The notes under the pieces were generated by a model. The model searched no databases, was not told the origin of the DNA, and was given only the letters and a program-made list of their open reading frames with translations. Shown one piece after another: positions 1 to 8,932 of a stretch of DNA of 16,865 bases (the first letter of the stretch is position 1; every line of letters starts with the position of its first letter). This stretch comes from JAKFDK01 sp036676195 (GTDB lineage Bacteria > Bacillota > Sulfobacillia > Symbiobacteriales > ZC4RG38). The DNA lies in the NCBI GenBank assembly GCA_036676195.1, contig JAKFDK010000146.1, positions 1 to 16,865 on the forward strand. Direction: 5' to 3'. Both the position numbers and the translations under genes were made by a program.

Positions 1-966
1 GCTGGTGCCGGCACTGGCCGCCCCGTCGCTCACCGTTACCGTAATGGTCGCCGTGCCGCTCTGGCCTTCCGCCGGCAGCACCGTCACCGTGCGGTCGGCG
101 CCCGCTCCGCCGAAGATGATGTTCTCGCCGCTGTCGGGGACCAGCCCCGTGTCCGACGAACTGCCGCTTACGGTCAGGCTGTCTGCCGCCGTTTCCGCAT
201 CCCCCACCGTGAAGGCCAGCGGTGCCGTTGCCCCGTCCTCGTCAATCGTCTCGTCCCCGATTGCCGTAATGGTCGGGACATCATTCACTGCCGTCACCGT
301 AATGCTGAAGGCCGTGCTGCCAATGCTCCCGCCCGCCCCGTCGGAGACGGTGAAGGCAAAGCTGTCGGTCGTGGTCTCGCCGCCGTTGTGCGTGTAGCTG
401 ATCGCCCCGGCGTCCACGTCCGCCTGGGTGAAGGTCTCGCCCTCCGCCAGGGCGCCCCCGCTATTGTACAAGCTACCGTTGGCCGGCACGGTTGCCAGCG
501 TGTAGGTGAGCTGCGCCGCCGTGTTGTCCGCATCCGTTACCTGCAGCTTCGCTGCCGTGATGCTCCCGGACCCGCCCTCGTCCACCGTCAGCCCGGCATT
601 CGCCGCCAGCACCGGCGTGTCATTCACTGCATTCACCGTAATGCTGAAGGCGGTGCTGCCCACGCTCCCGCCCGCCCCGTCCGAGACGGTGAAGGTGAAG
701 CTGTCGGTCGTGGTCTCGCCGCCGTTGTGCGTGTAGCTGATCTCCCCGGCGTCCACATCCGCCTGCGTGAAGGTCCCGTCCTGGGCCAGGGCGCTCCCGC
801 TCTTGAGCAGGGTGCCGTTGGCCGGCGCGGTTGCCAGCGTGTACGTGAGCTGCGCCGCCGTGTTGTCGGCATCTGTCACCTGCAGCTTCGCTGCCGTGAT
901 GCTCCCGGACCCGCCCTCGTTCACCGTCAGCCCGGCATTCGCCGCCAGAACCGGGGCATCATTCAC
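1..966 (-). repeat. Super-repeat block 2 (A3-A4-B2), cut by window edge
   Basis: This is the second copy of the 987-bp block: A3 966-628, A4 627-289 and B2 288-1 (96 of 103 codons present). Compared by eye, B2 (1-288) and B1 (988-1275) differ at only 6 of 288 positions, so they are about 98% identical at DNA level. This indicates recent block duplication or ongoing gene conversion. More copies probably lie outside the window. Confidence 0.88.
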
Positions 967-3060
967 CGCCGTCACGGTCAGGGTAAAGCTGGTGCCGGCA
1001 CTGGCCGCCCCGTCGCTCACCGTTACCGTAATGGTCGCCGTGCCGCTCTGGCCTTCCGCCGGCAGCACCGTCACCGTGCGGTCGGCCCCCGCTCCGCCGA
1101 AGATGATGTTCTCGCCGCTGTCGGGGACCAGCGCCGTGTCCGACGAACTGCCGCTTACGGTCAGGCTGTCCGACGCCGTTTCCGCATCCCCTACCGTGAA
1201 GGCCAGCGGTGCCGTTGCCCCGTCCTCGTCAATCGTCTCGTCCCCGATTGCCGTAATGGTCGGGACGTCATTCACTGCCGTCACCGTAATGCTGAAGGCC
1301 GTGCTGCCCATGCTCCCGCCCGCCCCGTCCGAGACGGTGAAGGCAAAGCTGTCGGTCGTGGTCTCGCCGCCGTTGTGCGTGTAGCTGATCGCCCCGGCGT
1401 CCACGTCCGCCTGCGTGAAGGTCCCGCCATCCGTCAGGGCGCCTCCGCTCTTATATAAGGTACCGTCGGCCGGCGCTGTGGCCAGCGTGTAGGTGAGCTG
1501 CGCCGCCGTGTTGTCGGCATCTGTCACCTGCAGCTTCGCTGCCGTGATGCTCCCGGACCCGCCCTCGTTCACCGTCAGCCCGGCATTCGCCGCCAGCACC
1601 GGCGCGTCATTTACTGCATTCACGGTAATGTTGAAGGCCGTGCTGCCAATGCTTCCGCCCGCCCCGTCCGAGACGGTGAAGGCAAAGCTGTCGGTCGTGG
1701 TCTCGCCGCCGTCGTGTGCGTAGCTGATCGACCCGGCGTCCACATCCGCCTGCGTGAAGGTCCAGCCCGCCAGCAGGACGCCCCCGCTCTTCAGCAATGA
1801 ACCGTTGGCCGGCGCCGTCACCACCGTGTACGTCACCTGCGCCGGCGTGGTGTCCACATCCGTAACCTGCAGTTCCGCCGCCGTGATCGCCCCGGAACCG
1901 CCCTCGTTCACCGTCAGACCGGCATTCGCCCCCACGACCGGGGCATCATTGACCGCCGCCACGTTGACGGTGACCGTCGCTTCGGACGAATCGTCGATGC
2001 CATCGTTGAGAATAAAGCCAAACTGATCGTGCGGGCTGCCGTTGCCATCGGCTGCCGGCGCAAAGATCACCCGCCAGAGCGGGTCCTCCACCACCGTGCC
2101 CGCAGAATTGATCACGTCACCGCGGGCGCCGTTGTCGTACTGGTAAAGGGTACCACCACTGGACGGGAGGGTAGAAATCCGGGCGGAGAGCGGGTCGGCG
2201 TCCCAATCGTAGCCGGTGAGGAGGATGGTGAGATCCGTATCCTCAGCGGTGGTCTGGTCGAGACCGATGGTGGAATCGATCCACGCGTCGTAGTCGCCGT
2301 CCCGGTCGGCATGCTGCCCGTTGGCCGAGTAATCGATCACGGTGTAACCGGATTCCTCATCCATCCGGTAATAGGCCACCAGCCCGGCTTCATTGCCGGG
2401 CAGGGTCCGCAGGTAGTTCTCCTGGACCTCGGCGGCGGAGCGGCTGACATTCCAGATGCGCAGTTCATCCATCTGGCCGTAGAAGTAACTGCCGCCAAGC
2501 GCTGATGTGCCAGCCAACCAACCATAGGGATCGACGTTCAGTGAGAAGGTGCGCGCGGTTGAGAAGACCTGGGTCCCGTCCAGATAGCCCGCCCAGATGC
2601 TGCCATCGTACGTGTACGCCACATGGTGCCAGTTGGTGTCGGAGACGGAGAGTTCCGACCCGGGGCGGGGGTCGCTGCCGGAGTAGGTGTGGGCGTAGAA
2701 AGAGACGGTGCCGGCCGGGTTGTTATACAGGATGCTGGTCTGGGACCCTGCACCGCTGTCCCGCGCCACCAGATAGACACCCGGCTGCGCAACTGAGAGG
2801 GATTTCACCCAGAATTCGATGGTGAAACTGTTGCTCAGACGCGTGGGAGCACTGTCAGGGATGTCGATATAAGCATCCTCGCCGTTGAATTCAAGCGCCG
2901 TATGGAATGATGAAACCGGTGGGGTGTTTTCGGGACCACCGGCAAGAGCCGGTGGCGACCCAGCCACGATGCCCGCCAACACCACAACCAGACAGATCCA
3001 ACTCAGTCGCCGGTGCCAACGGCGCTGGTACCCAAGACGCCGGACTTGGAATGACAGCAT
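1..3060 (-). CDS. Secreted LamG plus cadherin-like repeat protein (3' end beyond window)
   Basis: The minus frame from ATG at 3060 stays open for 1020 codons to the left edge, so the C-terminus is missing. An in-frame TAA lies three codons upstream of the ATG and a G-rich Shine-Dalgarno-like run (GGTGGGGG) precedes it, which fixes the start. Residues 1-40 form a signal peptide: an Arg-rich n-region, hydrophobic WICLVVVLAGIVAG, and an ALA cleavage site. Residues about 53-260 are a LamG/concanavalin A-like domain (FTIEFWVKS, WHHVAYTYDG, GQMDELRIWNVSRS, GLVAYYRMDE). A cadherin/Ig-like unit follows (about 265-369). Next come 113-residue units (type A, VNDAPVLAANAGLTVNEGG) and 103-residue units (type B, VNDVPTITAIGDETIDEDG) in the order A-A-B-A-A-B. 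Such proteins are normally extracellular, for adhesion or glycan contact. It lies downstream of another LamG gene on the same strand, possibly in one operon. No anchor or enzyme domain is visible in the part present. Confidence 0.9.
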   Translation of the reverse strand, partial: MLSFQVRRLGYQRRWHRRLSWICLVVVLAGIVAGSPPALAGGPENTPPVSSFHTALEFNGEDAYIDIPDSAPTRLSNSFTIEFWVKSLSVAQPGVYLVARDSGAGSQTSILYNNPAGTVSFYAHTYSGSDPRPGSELSVSDTNWHHVAYTYDGSIWAGYLDGTQVFSTARTFSLNVDPYGWLAGTSALGGSYFYGQMDELRIWNVSRSAAEVQENYLRTLPGNEAGLVAYYRMDEESGYTVIDYSANGQHADRDGDYDAWIDSTIGLDQTTAEDTDLTILLTGYDWDADPLSARISTLPSSGGTLYQYDNGARGDVINSAGTVVEDPLWRVIFAPAADGNGSPHDQFGFILNDGIDDSSEATVTVNVAAVNDAPVVGANAGLTVNEGGSGAITAAELQVTDVDTTPAQVTYTVVTAPANGSLLKSGGVLLAGWTFTQADVDAGSISYAHDGGETTTDSFAFTVSDGAGGSIGSTAFNITVNAVNDAPVLAANAGLTVNEGGSGSITAAKLQVTDADNTAAQLTYTLATAPADGTLYKSGGALTDGGTFTQADVDAGAISYTHNGGETTTDSFAFTVSDGAGGSMGSTAFSITVTAVNDVPTITAIGDETIDEDGATAPLAFTVGDAETASDSLTVSGSSSDTALVPDSGENIIFGGAGADRTVTVLPAEGQSGTATITVTVSDGAASAGTSFTLTVTAVNDAPVLAANAGLTVNEGGSGSITAAKLQVTDADNTAAQLTYTLATAPANGTLLKSGSALAQDGTFTQADVDAGEISYTHNGGETTTDSFTFTVSDGAGGSVGSTAFSITVNAVNDTPVLAANAGLTVDEGGSGSITAAKLQVTDADNTAAQLTYTLATVPANGSLYNSGGALAEGETFTQADVDAGAISYTHNGGETTTDSFAFTVSDGAGGSIGSTAFSITVTAVNDVPTITAIGDETIDEDGATAPLAFTVGDAETAADSLTVSGSSSDTGLVPDSGENIIFGGAGADRTVTVLPAEGQSGTATITVTVSDGAASAGTS
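967..1953 (-). repeat. Super-repeat block 1 (A1-A2-B1), 987 bp
   Basis: This block inside the repeat protein holds two 113-residue cadherin-like units (A1 1953-1615, A2 1614-1276) and one 103-residue unit (B1 1275-967), together 329 codons. Each unit starts with a V-N-D-x-P signature. A-type units contain TFTQADVDAG and NGGETTTDSF; B-type units contain GENIIFGGAGADRTVTV. A1 is the most diverged (VVGANAG, DVDTTPAQ), as expected for the edge copy of a tandem array. Confidence 0.9.
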
Positions 3061-3206
3061 GATCCATTACCCCCACCGAAGAACGACTGTTATCTCCTGT
3101 AACCTGGTGCCGACCGGGGACGGACGGCGCCGCCCACAGACGGACGGGTAATCTGGTCCGCCCACCACCTGGCCAAACCGGATCGAGCGCCACTCTTGCC
3201 CCGGCA

Positions 3207-6200
3207 CTAGCGAAGTTGCACGGAAACATCATGGCCCCAGATACGGAAGACCACCTGACCATTGGTGTTGACCCGGGCACCCACCTGAAAGCTCGCGTCG
3301 GGACCAAACACGGGGTCAATCACAACGCGCAGGGTGGCGTCGGCCCGGATGCCGCCCTCCCGGACCGCCAGGTTGGTGTCGGCTACCACCCGGAAACTGG
3401 CGCCGGGAATGTCGCCGCCGGCCGAGAACCGGCCGGAGCCGGTGATCTGGAGCCGGCCGGAGCCCAGGTCAAAGCTGCTGCGCACAGCCAGGGGGCCGAA
3501 CAGGACCCGGCTGCTGCCCTTCAGACCGTACGCGGTCAGCGCAAAGTCGGCGTCGGCCAGCGTAGTGTCGCCCAGCCTGAGGCTGCCGGTGCCGGTAAAC
3601 TGGCCGTCGGCCATGACATGAAGCGTGGGCCGGCCCGATAACCGCAGCCCGCCGGGCAGCGGCAGACTGAGATCGGCGTCGAAGTGCAGTCCGTTGTTGT
3701 CCAGCTTGCCGGACCCGACGTTAAAGCCCCAGGGCCCGAACTCCACCCGGCCCACCCACCGACCTGACCGGACGTTCCCTGCCGGGTCCACGTCGACCGT
3801 CGCCTTGACCAGACCGCCCAGGGGCAGGGCGAGCCAGCCGCTGCCCTTGAAGGACCCGTCTCTCTGGAAGGTGCCGTCAAAGTCCAGCAGTTCAAAGCCG
3901 GCCACCTGCAGGCCGGACGGCGGCGGCAGCGCCTGGTCCTTGGTCCATTCCTCCAGCGAGATCTTGACCGGGGTCACGGCGAGGCCCGCCGTGGCCTCGA
4001 TGCCGAGTTCCACGCCCTCACCCACGCTGGCGCCCAGGCCGGCCTCCCCGGCGAATACGGCGGAGAGTTCCGCCTTGCCTGCCACCTGCGGATCGTCGGC
4101 CAGACCCAGGACCACCGCCGGCAATTCCATATCGGTGGTGAAGTTAATGCCGCCGCCCAGGCCGCCGCCCACATACCCCTCGGCACCCAGCATGCCGCTC
4201 AGGCCGAGCCCCAGGTACATGGAAAGCTGGATGTTGTTATCCCGCAGCATCTTCGTGCCTGAACGTTTATACAGTTCGCCCAACTGGCTGACCGTTTTGT
4301 TGTCAAGGGAGAACCGGCCGGTCTCCGCCGTTTGCTTCAGCTTGGGAAACAGGACCTTCACGGCCAGCAGGTGATCGTCCAGGGCGTTCAGAAGCGTGCG
4401 GGCGGGTGCCTGGATGCTGGCGCCGGCCTGGATGGCGCCCACGATTCCGTCCGGGCTGAGGGCGGTAGCCACCCCCATCCCCACCGGGATGCTGATCTCG
4501 TGTTCCGCCAGGTTGATGGCGGCACTGGCCGAGGTATCGGCCGTGCGAATCGCTGACGAGTTGTCGCCCGATCCGGCCACATCAACACTGCCGGAAATGG
4601 TGAAGGTAAAGCCGGCCACGTTCTTGCGCAGGTTCTCAAGCGTGCTGAACAGCTCGCTCCCCGCATGGGCATGCACCTGCGCCAGGGCGGCTTTCACTTC
4701 ACCAGCGTCCCGGTTGACCGTGGCGATGGTCAGGCGCTGCGCATCGGTAATGGCATACCCGGCCGACCTGAACATACTGCCCAGCAAGTTGGCGTTGAGC
4801 CGGACCACCGCGGCAACCGGGAAGGAGAAGGTAAACGTCTCCGTCACCGAAGCGGCGGGCGCCACGATATCCCAGATGCCCAGACCGGCTTCGGCGGTGC
4901 CATAGACCTCAATGCTGACCGCGGCCAGATCATCGGCATCTTCGGCCAGGGCGGTGAGCCCGGCCTCCAGAAGGCGTCCCACCTGCTCCGGAGTGGGCGC
5001 TGCCCCTGCGGCCAGCCCCTCCTGTTTGGCGGCAGCGTTCATGGCGTCGGCAGCCGTGATCAGCAGCCGCGGCAACTCGGCCGGAGTCGCCTCCAGCACC
5101 AGGTTGGCGCCCAATTCAGCGCCCAGGGAGCCGATGTAATCCACACTGCCCCCCGCCGCCACACTGAGGGAGCCGGCCAGGGTAACCTCGTCGGGGTCAT
5201 ACAGCGCCAGCCCCGCCTTGTACCAGCGGTTGCCAACCGGGACATAAGTCTCGGCCTGCACGTAGGGCGGTTCGTCGCTGCCAAGCCTGGCCATGGCATG
5301 GACATTGCCAAAGGCATGGGAGATGTCCAGCACCGCTGCCGGCATGTGTTCCGGATTCTCCAGGCGCTCGTTGTGGGTTCCGCACAGGGGGTCGGCGCTG
5401 GACAGGCCCAGCACAGCGCGGCTCCCGGCCGGTCCCACGACGGTCAGGCACAGCCCGAACTGAGTGCCTGCCTTGCGGAGGACGGTGCGCCCGGCCGGCG
5501 TTGTAAACGCGTAGGTTCCATTCGGCAAGTCGCGGATCAGCCGGTTGGCGATCAGGTCGTTCCAGGCGTCATGGACTGCCTGGCTGCTGAGCGTCTGGGT
5601 GACATCCGACGCCATCCGGGTACTGGCCATTGCGAGCCGCAGTTGCTTCTCGTCGGTGGTCAGGGCGTCCCAGGCCTCATCAACAGCCCGGCCACTGATT
5701 GTCTCTGCCAGTTCCGCCATCAGCTGAGCCTGTGCCACCGCCTGGTTCAGTTGCGGTCGCATGTCAGACTCCAGCCAGCCGGCCAGGTCCCCGGCGACTG
5801 GTACGCCCATCATGGCCGATAACTCAAGAATGTTGCGCACGCGCGCAACCGGGTCCAGCAAGCCGCCCGCCGTGGTAAGCGTATGCTCAAGCAGGTCCTG
5901 GACCGGCTTGGGCAGAAGCCCCCCGGGCAGAAGCTGCTCGGCAGCCGTGTCCGTCTGCGGCCGCATGTCCACCAGCCGCAGCTTGACCCAGTTGGGGCGC
6001 TCCAGCGTGCCGGCGTTACCACGGGCAGTCAGGTCCTTGGCCACGCTGCCAGTCCCTTCCTGAAGGGGCCAGTAGCCCACCAGGCCCGGCTCCTGACCGG
6101 TCAGCGTGCGCCTGGCGTGGGTCCCAATCTCGCTTTGCGAACGGACCGTATTCCAGAGGCGTACCTCGCGCACCACGCCGTTAAAGCGCGGCCACAGGCC

Positions 6201-7376
6201 GGGTCGCGGCTCCTTCACGCTGCGGGCGCCAATGGTCAGGCTTTCGGTGGCGCCCGTCAGTCCGCCGATATCCCTGATACCGGAGCGCTGCCTCACCAGA
6301 CGCCCGTTATGGTAGATTCTGGCAATGCCCTTCGGCCCGTTGTACACAAAGGCCAGGTGATTCGGACCAGGGGCGAGAACATTGGGCGCATCCACGTAGC
6401 TGTTGAGCCCGGCCGGCACGAAGCGGATGCCGTTGGTCCCTACGCCGGTGGAAACCTCGGCGTAGCCTGGCCCCATGGCCATGATGTATTGCACCTGGTC
6501 AGACCCCACATTGCTCCACCAGACAGTGGTTTCCAGGGTGAATACCTTCGTCCGGTAGTCGCCGTGCCGGGGGATTTCCACCCGGTTCCTGCCGTCCAGG
6601 CGCACACCGTAACCAGGGTCGGCCTGCATCTCTCCGCCCTGGCGGGCGGTCCGGGCCATTCCCTTGACCCAGGCCGGGCGGCCCTGCAGCACCCCGGCGT
6701 TGTTGGCGCCGGCCTGGTCCAGGGCCACATCGCCCGTGCCGGCGTTGAAGCGCCAGTAGCCGGCCAGACCTCGCTCGTTACCAGTCAGACCTGCATTCAT
6801 TGTGGCCAGGACCTCCGCCTCACTGCGGGCCACCTGCCACAGGCGCACCTCATCGACGCGCCCGGGGAAATAGCGCGTGGCCGAGCCGCCGTCCAGCCAT
6901 GCCCCGATGGACAGTGGCCGGTTGTTGAGGCGCAGCGGCCCGCCGGCCTTCACCGCCGTATCCAGCCTGCCATCTACATACAGGCGCATGAAACCGGCTT
7001 CATATACACCGGCCACATGGGTCCACTGACCCGGCTGCAGTTCCTTGGTGGAGACCAGCTTCCGTACACGGCCGCCGGTATCGGCCGATGCCCATTCCAC
7101 GCGCCGACCGTGCAGTTGCAGGAGCGAGCCCCAATCAGCGGCAGCGCCCTTGCTGACAATGGTGTAGTACTGGTTCTCAGCCAGATCGGCCTCCGGGAAT
7201 ATCCAGGCTTCCACCGTCATCTGGGTGGTCGGGTTCAGTTCCGGCGCCGCCGGCACCTCCACGTACTGCCCGGCCCCGCTGAGGCGCAACACATAGGATC
7301 CGCCGCCGCCGGCCTGCTCAGGCGTGGAATCCACCCAGTTGACGCCATCCGCAACCGTACCATTGTGACCGCCGCC
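3207..7376 (-). CDS. LamG multidomain secreted protein, C-terminal part (downstream of in-frame TAG)
   Basis: This frame is open from just after the TAG at 7377-7379 to a TAG stop at 3207-3209. The first possible start is GTG at 7334 (1375 aa), but no Shine-Dalgarno precedes it and there is no signal peptide, so it is best read as the rest of the upstream ORF. Numbered from that GTG, LamG domain 3 is about 12-225 (TVEAWIFPEAD, WTHVAGVYEAG, RVDEVRLWQVARSE, GLAGYWRFNAGTG) and LamG domain 4 about 244-450 (FTLETTVWW, VREVRLWNTVRSQ, GLVGYWPLQEGTG). Residues 456-1000 are an unassigned mix of helical and beta segments, including a Gly-rich stretch (GYVGGGLGGGINF). Residues 1000-1375 are beta-rich and repetitive (GTFQRDGSFKGSGW, GQFTGTGSLRLGD, GRLQITGSGRFSAGG), ending WGHDVSVQLR. 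No anchor is visible. Known relatives of LamG domains bind glycans or proteins; the function here is not known. Confidence 0.8.
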   Translation of the reverse strand, partial: GGGHNGTVADGVNWVDSTPEQAGGGGSYVLRLSGAGQYVEVPAAPELNPTTQMTVEAWIFPEADLAENQYYTIVSKGAAADWGSLLQLHGRRVEWASADTGGRVRKLVSTKELQPGQWTHVAGVYEAGFMRLYVDGRLDTAVKAGGPLRLNNRPLSIGAWLDGGSATRYFPGRVDEVRLWQVARSEAEVLATMNAGLTGNERGLAGYWRFNAGTGDVALDQAGANNAGVLQGRPAWVKGMARTARQGGEMQADPGYGVRLDGRNRVEIPRHGDYRTKVFTLETTVWWSNVGSDQVQYIMAMGPGYAEVSTGVGTNGIRFVPAGLNSYVDAPNVLAPGPNHLAFVYNGPKGIARIYHNGRLVRQRSGIRDIGGLTGATESLTIGARSVKEPRPGLWPRFNGVVREVRLWNTVRSQSEIGTHARRTLTGQEPGLVGYWPLQEGTGSVAKDLTARGNAGTLERPNWVKLRLVDMRPQTDTAAEQLLPGGLLPKPVQDLLEHTLTTAGGLLDPVARVRNILELSAMMGVPVAGDLAGWLESDMRPQLNQAVAQAQLMAELAETISGRAVDEAWDALTTDEKQLRLAMASTRMASDVTQTLSSQAVHDAWNDLIANRLIRDLPNGTYAFTTPAGRTVLRKAGTQFGLCLTVVGPAGSRAVLGLSSADPLCGTHNERLENPEHMPAAVLDISHAFGNVHAMARLGSDEPPYVQAETYVPVGNRWYKAGLALYDPDEVTLAGSLSVAAGGSVDYIGSLGAELGANLVLEATPAELPRLLITAADAMNAAAKQEGLAAGAAPTPEQVGRLLEAGLTALAEDADDLAAVSIEVYGTAEAGLGIWDIVAPAASVTETFTFSFPVAAVVRLNANLLGSMFRSAGYAITDAQRLTIATVNRDAGEVKAALAQVHAHAGSELFSTLENLRKNVAGFTFTISGSVDVAGSGDNSSAIRTADTSASAAINLAEHEISIPVGMGVATALSPDGIVGAIQAGASIQAPARTLLNALDDHLLAVKVLFPKLKQTAETGRFSLDNKTVSQLGELYKRSGTKMLRDNNIQLSMYLGLGLSGMLGAEGYVGGGLGGGINFTTDMELPAVVLGLADDPQVAGKAELSAVFAGEAGLGASVGEGVELGIEATAGLAVTPVKISLEEWTKDQALPPPSGLQVAGFELLDFDGTFQRDGSFKGSGWLALPLGGLVKATVDVDPAGNVRSGRWVGRVEFGPWGFNVGSGKLDNNGLHFDADLSLPLPGGLRLSGRPTLHVMADGQFTGTGSLRLGDTTLADADFALTAYGLKGSSRVLFGPLAVRSSFDLGSGRLQITGSGRFSAGGDIPGASFRVVADTNLAVREGGIRADATLRVVIDPVFGPDASFQVGARVNTNGQVVFRIWGHDVSVQLR

Positions 7377-7379
7377 CTA
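7377..7379 (-). other. In-frame TAG interrupting the LamG gene
   Basis: The minus-strand codon at 7379-7377 is TAG. The residues before and after it, DT[TAG]GGGHNGTV, align without gap to the equivalent linker of LamG domain 1, DGSPGRHHGTF, with TAG at the Ser position. No frameshift is present. A single substitution (for example TCG or CAG to TAG) explains it most simply. TAG is also the terminal stop of the same frame (3207-3209), which argues against general recoding of TAG. Confidence 0.85.
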
Positions 7380-8843
7380 AGTGTCCCGTACGGTGCGGCC
7401 GCTGCCCTCATCCAGGCGCCAGTAGCCCGCCAGCCCCGCCTGCTGGCCGGAGAGGGGGGCCGCCAGGCCGGCTGCGATGTCAGTAACGCTGCGGGCCACA
7501 TGCCACAGGCGCACCTCATTCATTTGCCCGTAGAAATAACTCCCGTAAATCGCCGGCATCGTCGAAATCACGCGACCCATGAAGAAGCGGGATTGGGCCG
7601 GCTGCACCAGCGCGGCGCCAATGAGCAGGGGGTGGTCGTTGGTCCGCAGCGCTCCGGACACCCTGGCATCTTTCTCCAGGCGGCCGTCGATATACAGCCG
7701 GGCGGCGCCGTTCTTGCTGTCCCGGCCATCGTACACGGCGGCCACGTGATACCAGCGGTCCGGAACCAGGGCTGTACTGGATTCCAGCACCGTGCCGGAT
7801 GTCTGGACAAAGACGGACCACCGCACCTTGTTGCCCACCAGTTGCAGTTGGTAGCCCCAGTCGTCAGCGCTACCTTTTGTGACAATACTGTACAATTTCC
7901 CGGATTCCAGCCGTTCCGGGCGAATCCACGCCTCCACCGTCACCTGTGTGGTAGGATCGAGATTCCCGCTGTTGCCGATTTCCACGAACCCGGGCATGCG
8001 CAGGGCGTTCGGGCCGCGGGAGTTGCCCAGCACCGCCGGGCCGGCGGTCCAGGCCGGCGTGCCCGCGAAGGTGCCATGATGGCGGCCCGGGCTGCCGTCG
8101 CTGGCGATCTTGCCGCTGCCTTCGTCCAGGGGCCAGTAGCCGGCCAGGTCAGGCAGGTTCCCGCCCAGTCGGGTGAACATGCTCCCCGTGATCTGGGCCT
8201 GGCTGCGGGCCCCTTTCCAGACCCGGATCTCATCGAGTTCGCCGGCATAGTAGCCCCATTTTCCGCCACCGAAGCCACCCGGCTGGCTGCTGTCAGACCC
8301 AATGGCCGGGTGGACGAAGGGCTGGGCGCTGCGCAGGCCGGTGCGGACCAGCGTGCCGTTTACATATAATGAAGGCTGTCGGTCACGGACGACCACAGCC
8401 AGATGCGTCCAATCGGTCATCACACCGTTCCACACCAGCAGGGGTGCCAGGTGCCTGGAGCCCTGTTCGTAAATGCTGACGCCGTTGGTCCCCACCGACA
8501 GACCCAGGCTAACGTGCCCCTGGCCCAGGCCCCATTCCCTGGCGCCGGGGTGAATGGCAAAGCGCTGGGTGCCGGTCAGGCTGACGCCGCTGGTTCGCTC
8601 CGCCTCGGCGGTGCGGACCGCCGCCGGCCGGGTCCAGACCTCCATGGTGAAGTCGTTCACCACGTTAGCCAGGGCGGCGCCGGTGTCAATGCGCTGATCC
8701 ACGCCATTGAAGCCAACGGCAAAGCTCCCGCCGGCAGCCGCGGCCGGTCGCGGCAACAGTGTCAGGGCGACCAACAAGGTCAGAGCGACGACGGCCAATC
8801 CAAGTGCAAGACGTGAAATAATCAGGATGCCTCTGCAACACAT
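7377..8843 (-). CDS. LamG multidomain secreted protein, N-terminal part ending at in-frame TAG
   Basis: The ORF starts at ATG 8843, with GAAAGGAG about 12 bases upstream. It encodes 488 residues before TAG at 7377-7379. Residues 1-37 form a signal peptide (hydrophobic ALGLAVVALTLLVALTLL, then PRPAAAA), predicting export. LamG domain 1 spans about 41-260 (FTMEVWTRPA, WTHLAVVVRD, GELDEIRVWKGARSQ, GYWPLDEGSG). LamG domain 2 spans 281 to the stop (VTVEAWIRPERLE, WYHVAAVYDG, GQMNEVRLWHVARSV, GYWRLDEGSGRTVRDT). The stop falls inside the short D-x-x-x-G linker that closes each LamG domain here, and in-frame sequence after it completes the linker. The two parts would make one 1878-residue protein. 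As it stands the product is a shortened secreted protein. It is transcribed divergently from the BTAD regulator. Confidence 0.85.
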   Translation of the reverse strand: MCCRGILIISRLALGLAVVALTLLVALTLLPRPAAAAGGSFAVGFNGVDQRIDTGAALANVVNDFTMEVWTRPAAVRTAEAERTSGVSLTGTQRFAIHPGAREWGLGQGHVSLGLSVGTNGVSIYEQGSRHLAPLLVWNGVMTDWTHLAVVVRDRQPSLYVNGTLVRTGLRSAQPFVHPAIGSDSSQPGGFGGGKWGYYAGELDEIRVWKGARSQAQITGSMFTRLGGNLPDLAGYWPLDEGSGKIASDGSPGRHHGTFAGTPAWTAGPAVLGNSRGPNALRMPGFVEIGNSGNLDPTTQVTVEAWIRPERLESGKLYSIVTKGSADDWGYQLQLVGNKVRWSVFVQTSGTVLESSTALVPDRWYHVAAVYDGRDSKNGAARLYIDGRLEKDARVSGALRTNDHPLLIGAALVQPAQSRFFMGRVISTMPAIYGSYFYGQMNEVRLWHVARSVTDIAAGLAAPLSGQQAGLAGYWRLDEGSGRTVRDT

Positions 8844-8932
8844 GCCGGGGTTCGACTCCTTTCACCTCGCTCCAGGACCGGGCAGGTCAGAAGGGTCTGG
8901 CAATTTAGACTCATATCAGTTAGTTTTATAAC
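8844..8932. promoter_or_regulatory. Divergent intergenic region with candidate sigma-70-type promoter
   Basis: This 89-bp gap separates the divergent LamG gene and BTAD regulator and is AT-rich on the regulator side (8901-8932). On the plus strand TTTAGA (8904-8909) and TATAAC (8927-8932) are separated by 17 bases, a reasonable -35/-10 pair. However, the -10 box touches the annotated ATG at 8933, so transcription would begin inside the ORF. On the minus strand TATAAA (8930-8925) or GATATG (8917-8912) could serve the LamG gene, but no convincing -35 box is seen. The LamG Shine-Dalgarno lies near 8856-8863. Both genes' promoters must overlap here. Confidence 0.5.

Noticed and set aside
388..1458. 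356-codon plus-strand frame with internal repeats
   Set aside because: Its repeats (HRNAEGGAAHAPARPVRDG) simply mirror the 987-bp repeat of the minus-strand gene.
3061..3206. Riboswitch or terminator between the two LamG genes
   Set aside because: Only weak GC-rich inverted and direct repeats (CCGTCCGTC twice) are present; there is no U-tract and no riboswitch core I recognise.
4665..5822. 385-codon plus-strand frame
   Set aside because: Antisense shadow of the LamG protein; Gly/Gln/His/Arg-rich composition and no domain.
5883..8369. 828-codon open frame on the plus strand
   Set aside because: It is antisense to the LamG gene, whose domains, signal peptide and ribosome binding site are convincing. 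Long antisense frames are common at high GC, and this one shows no domain.
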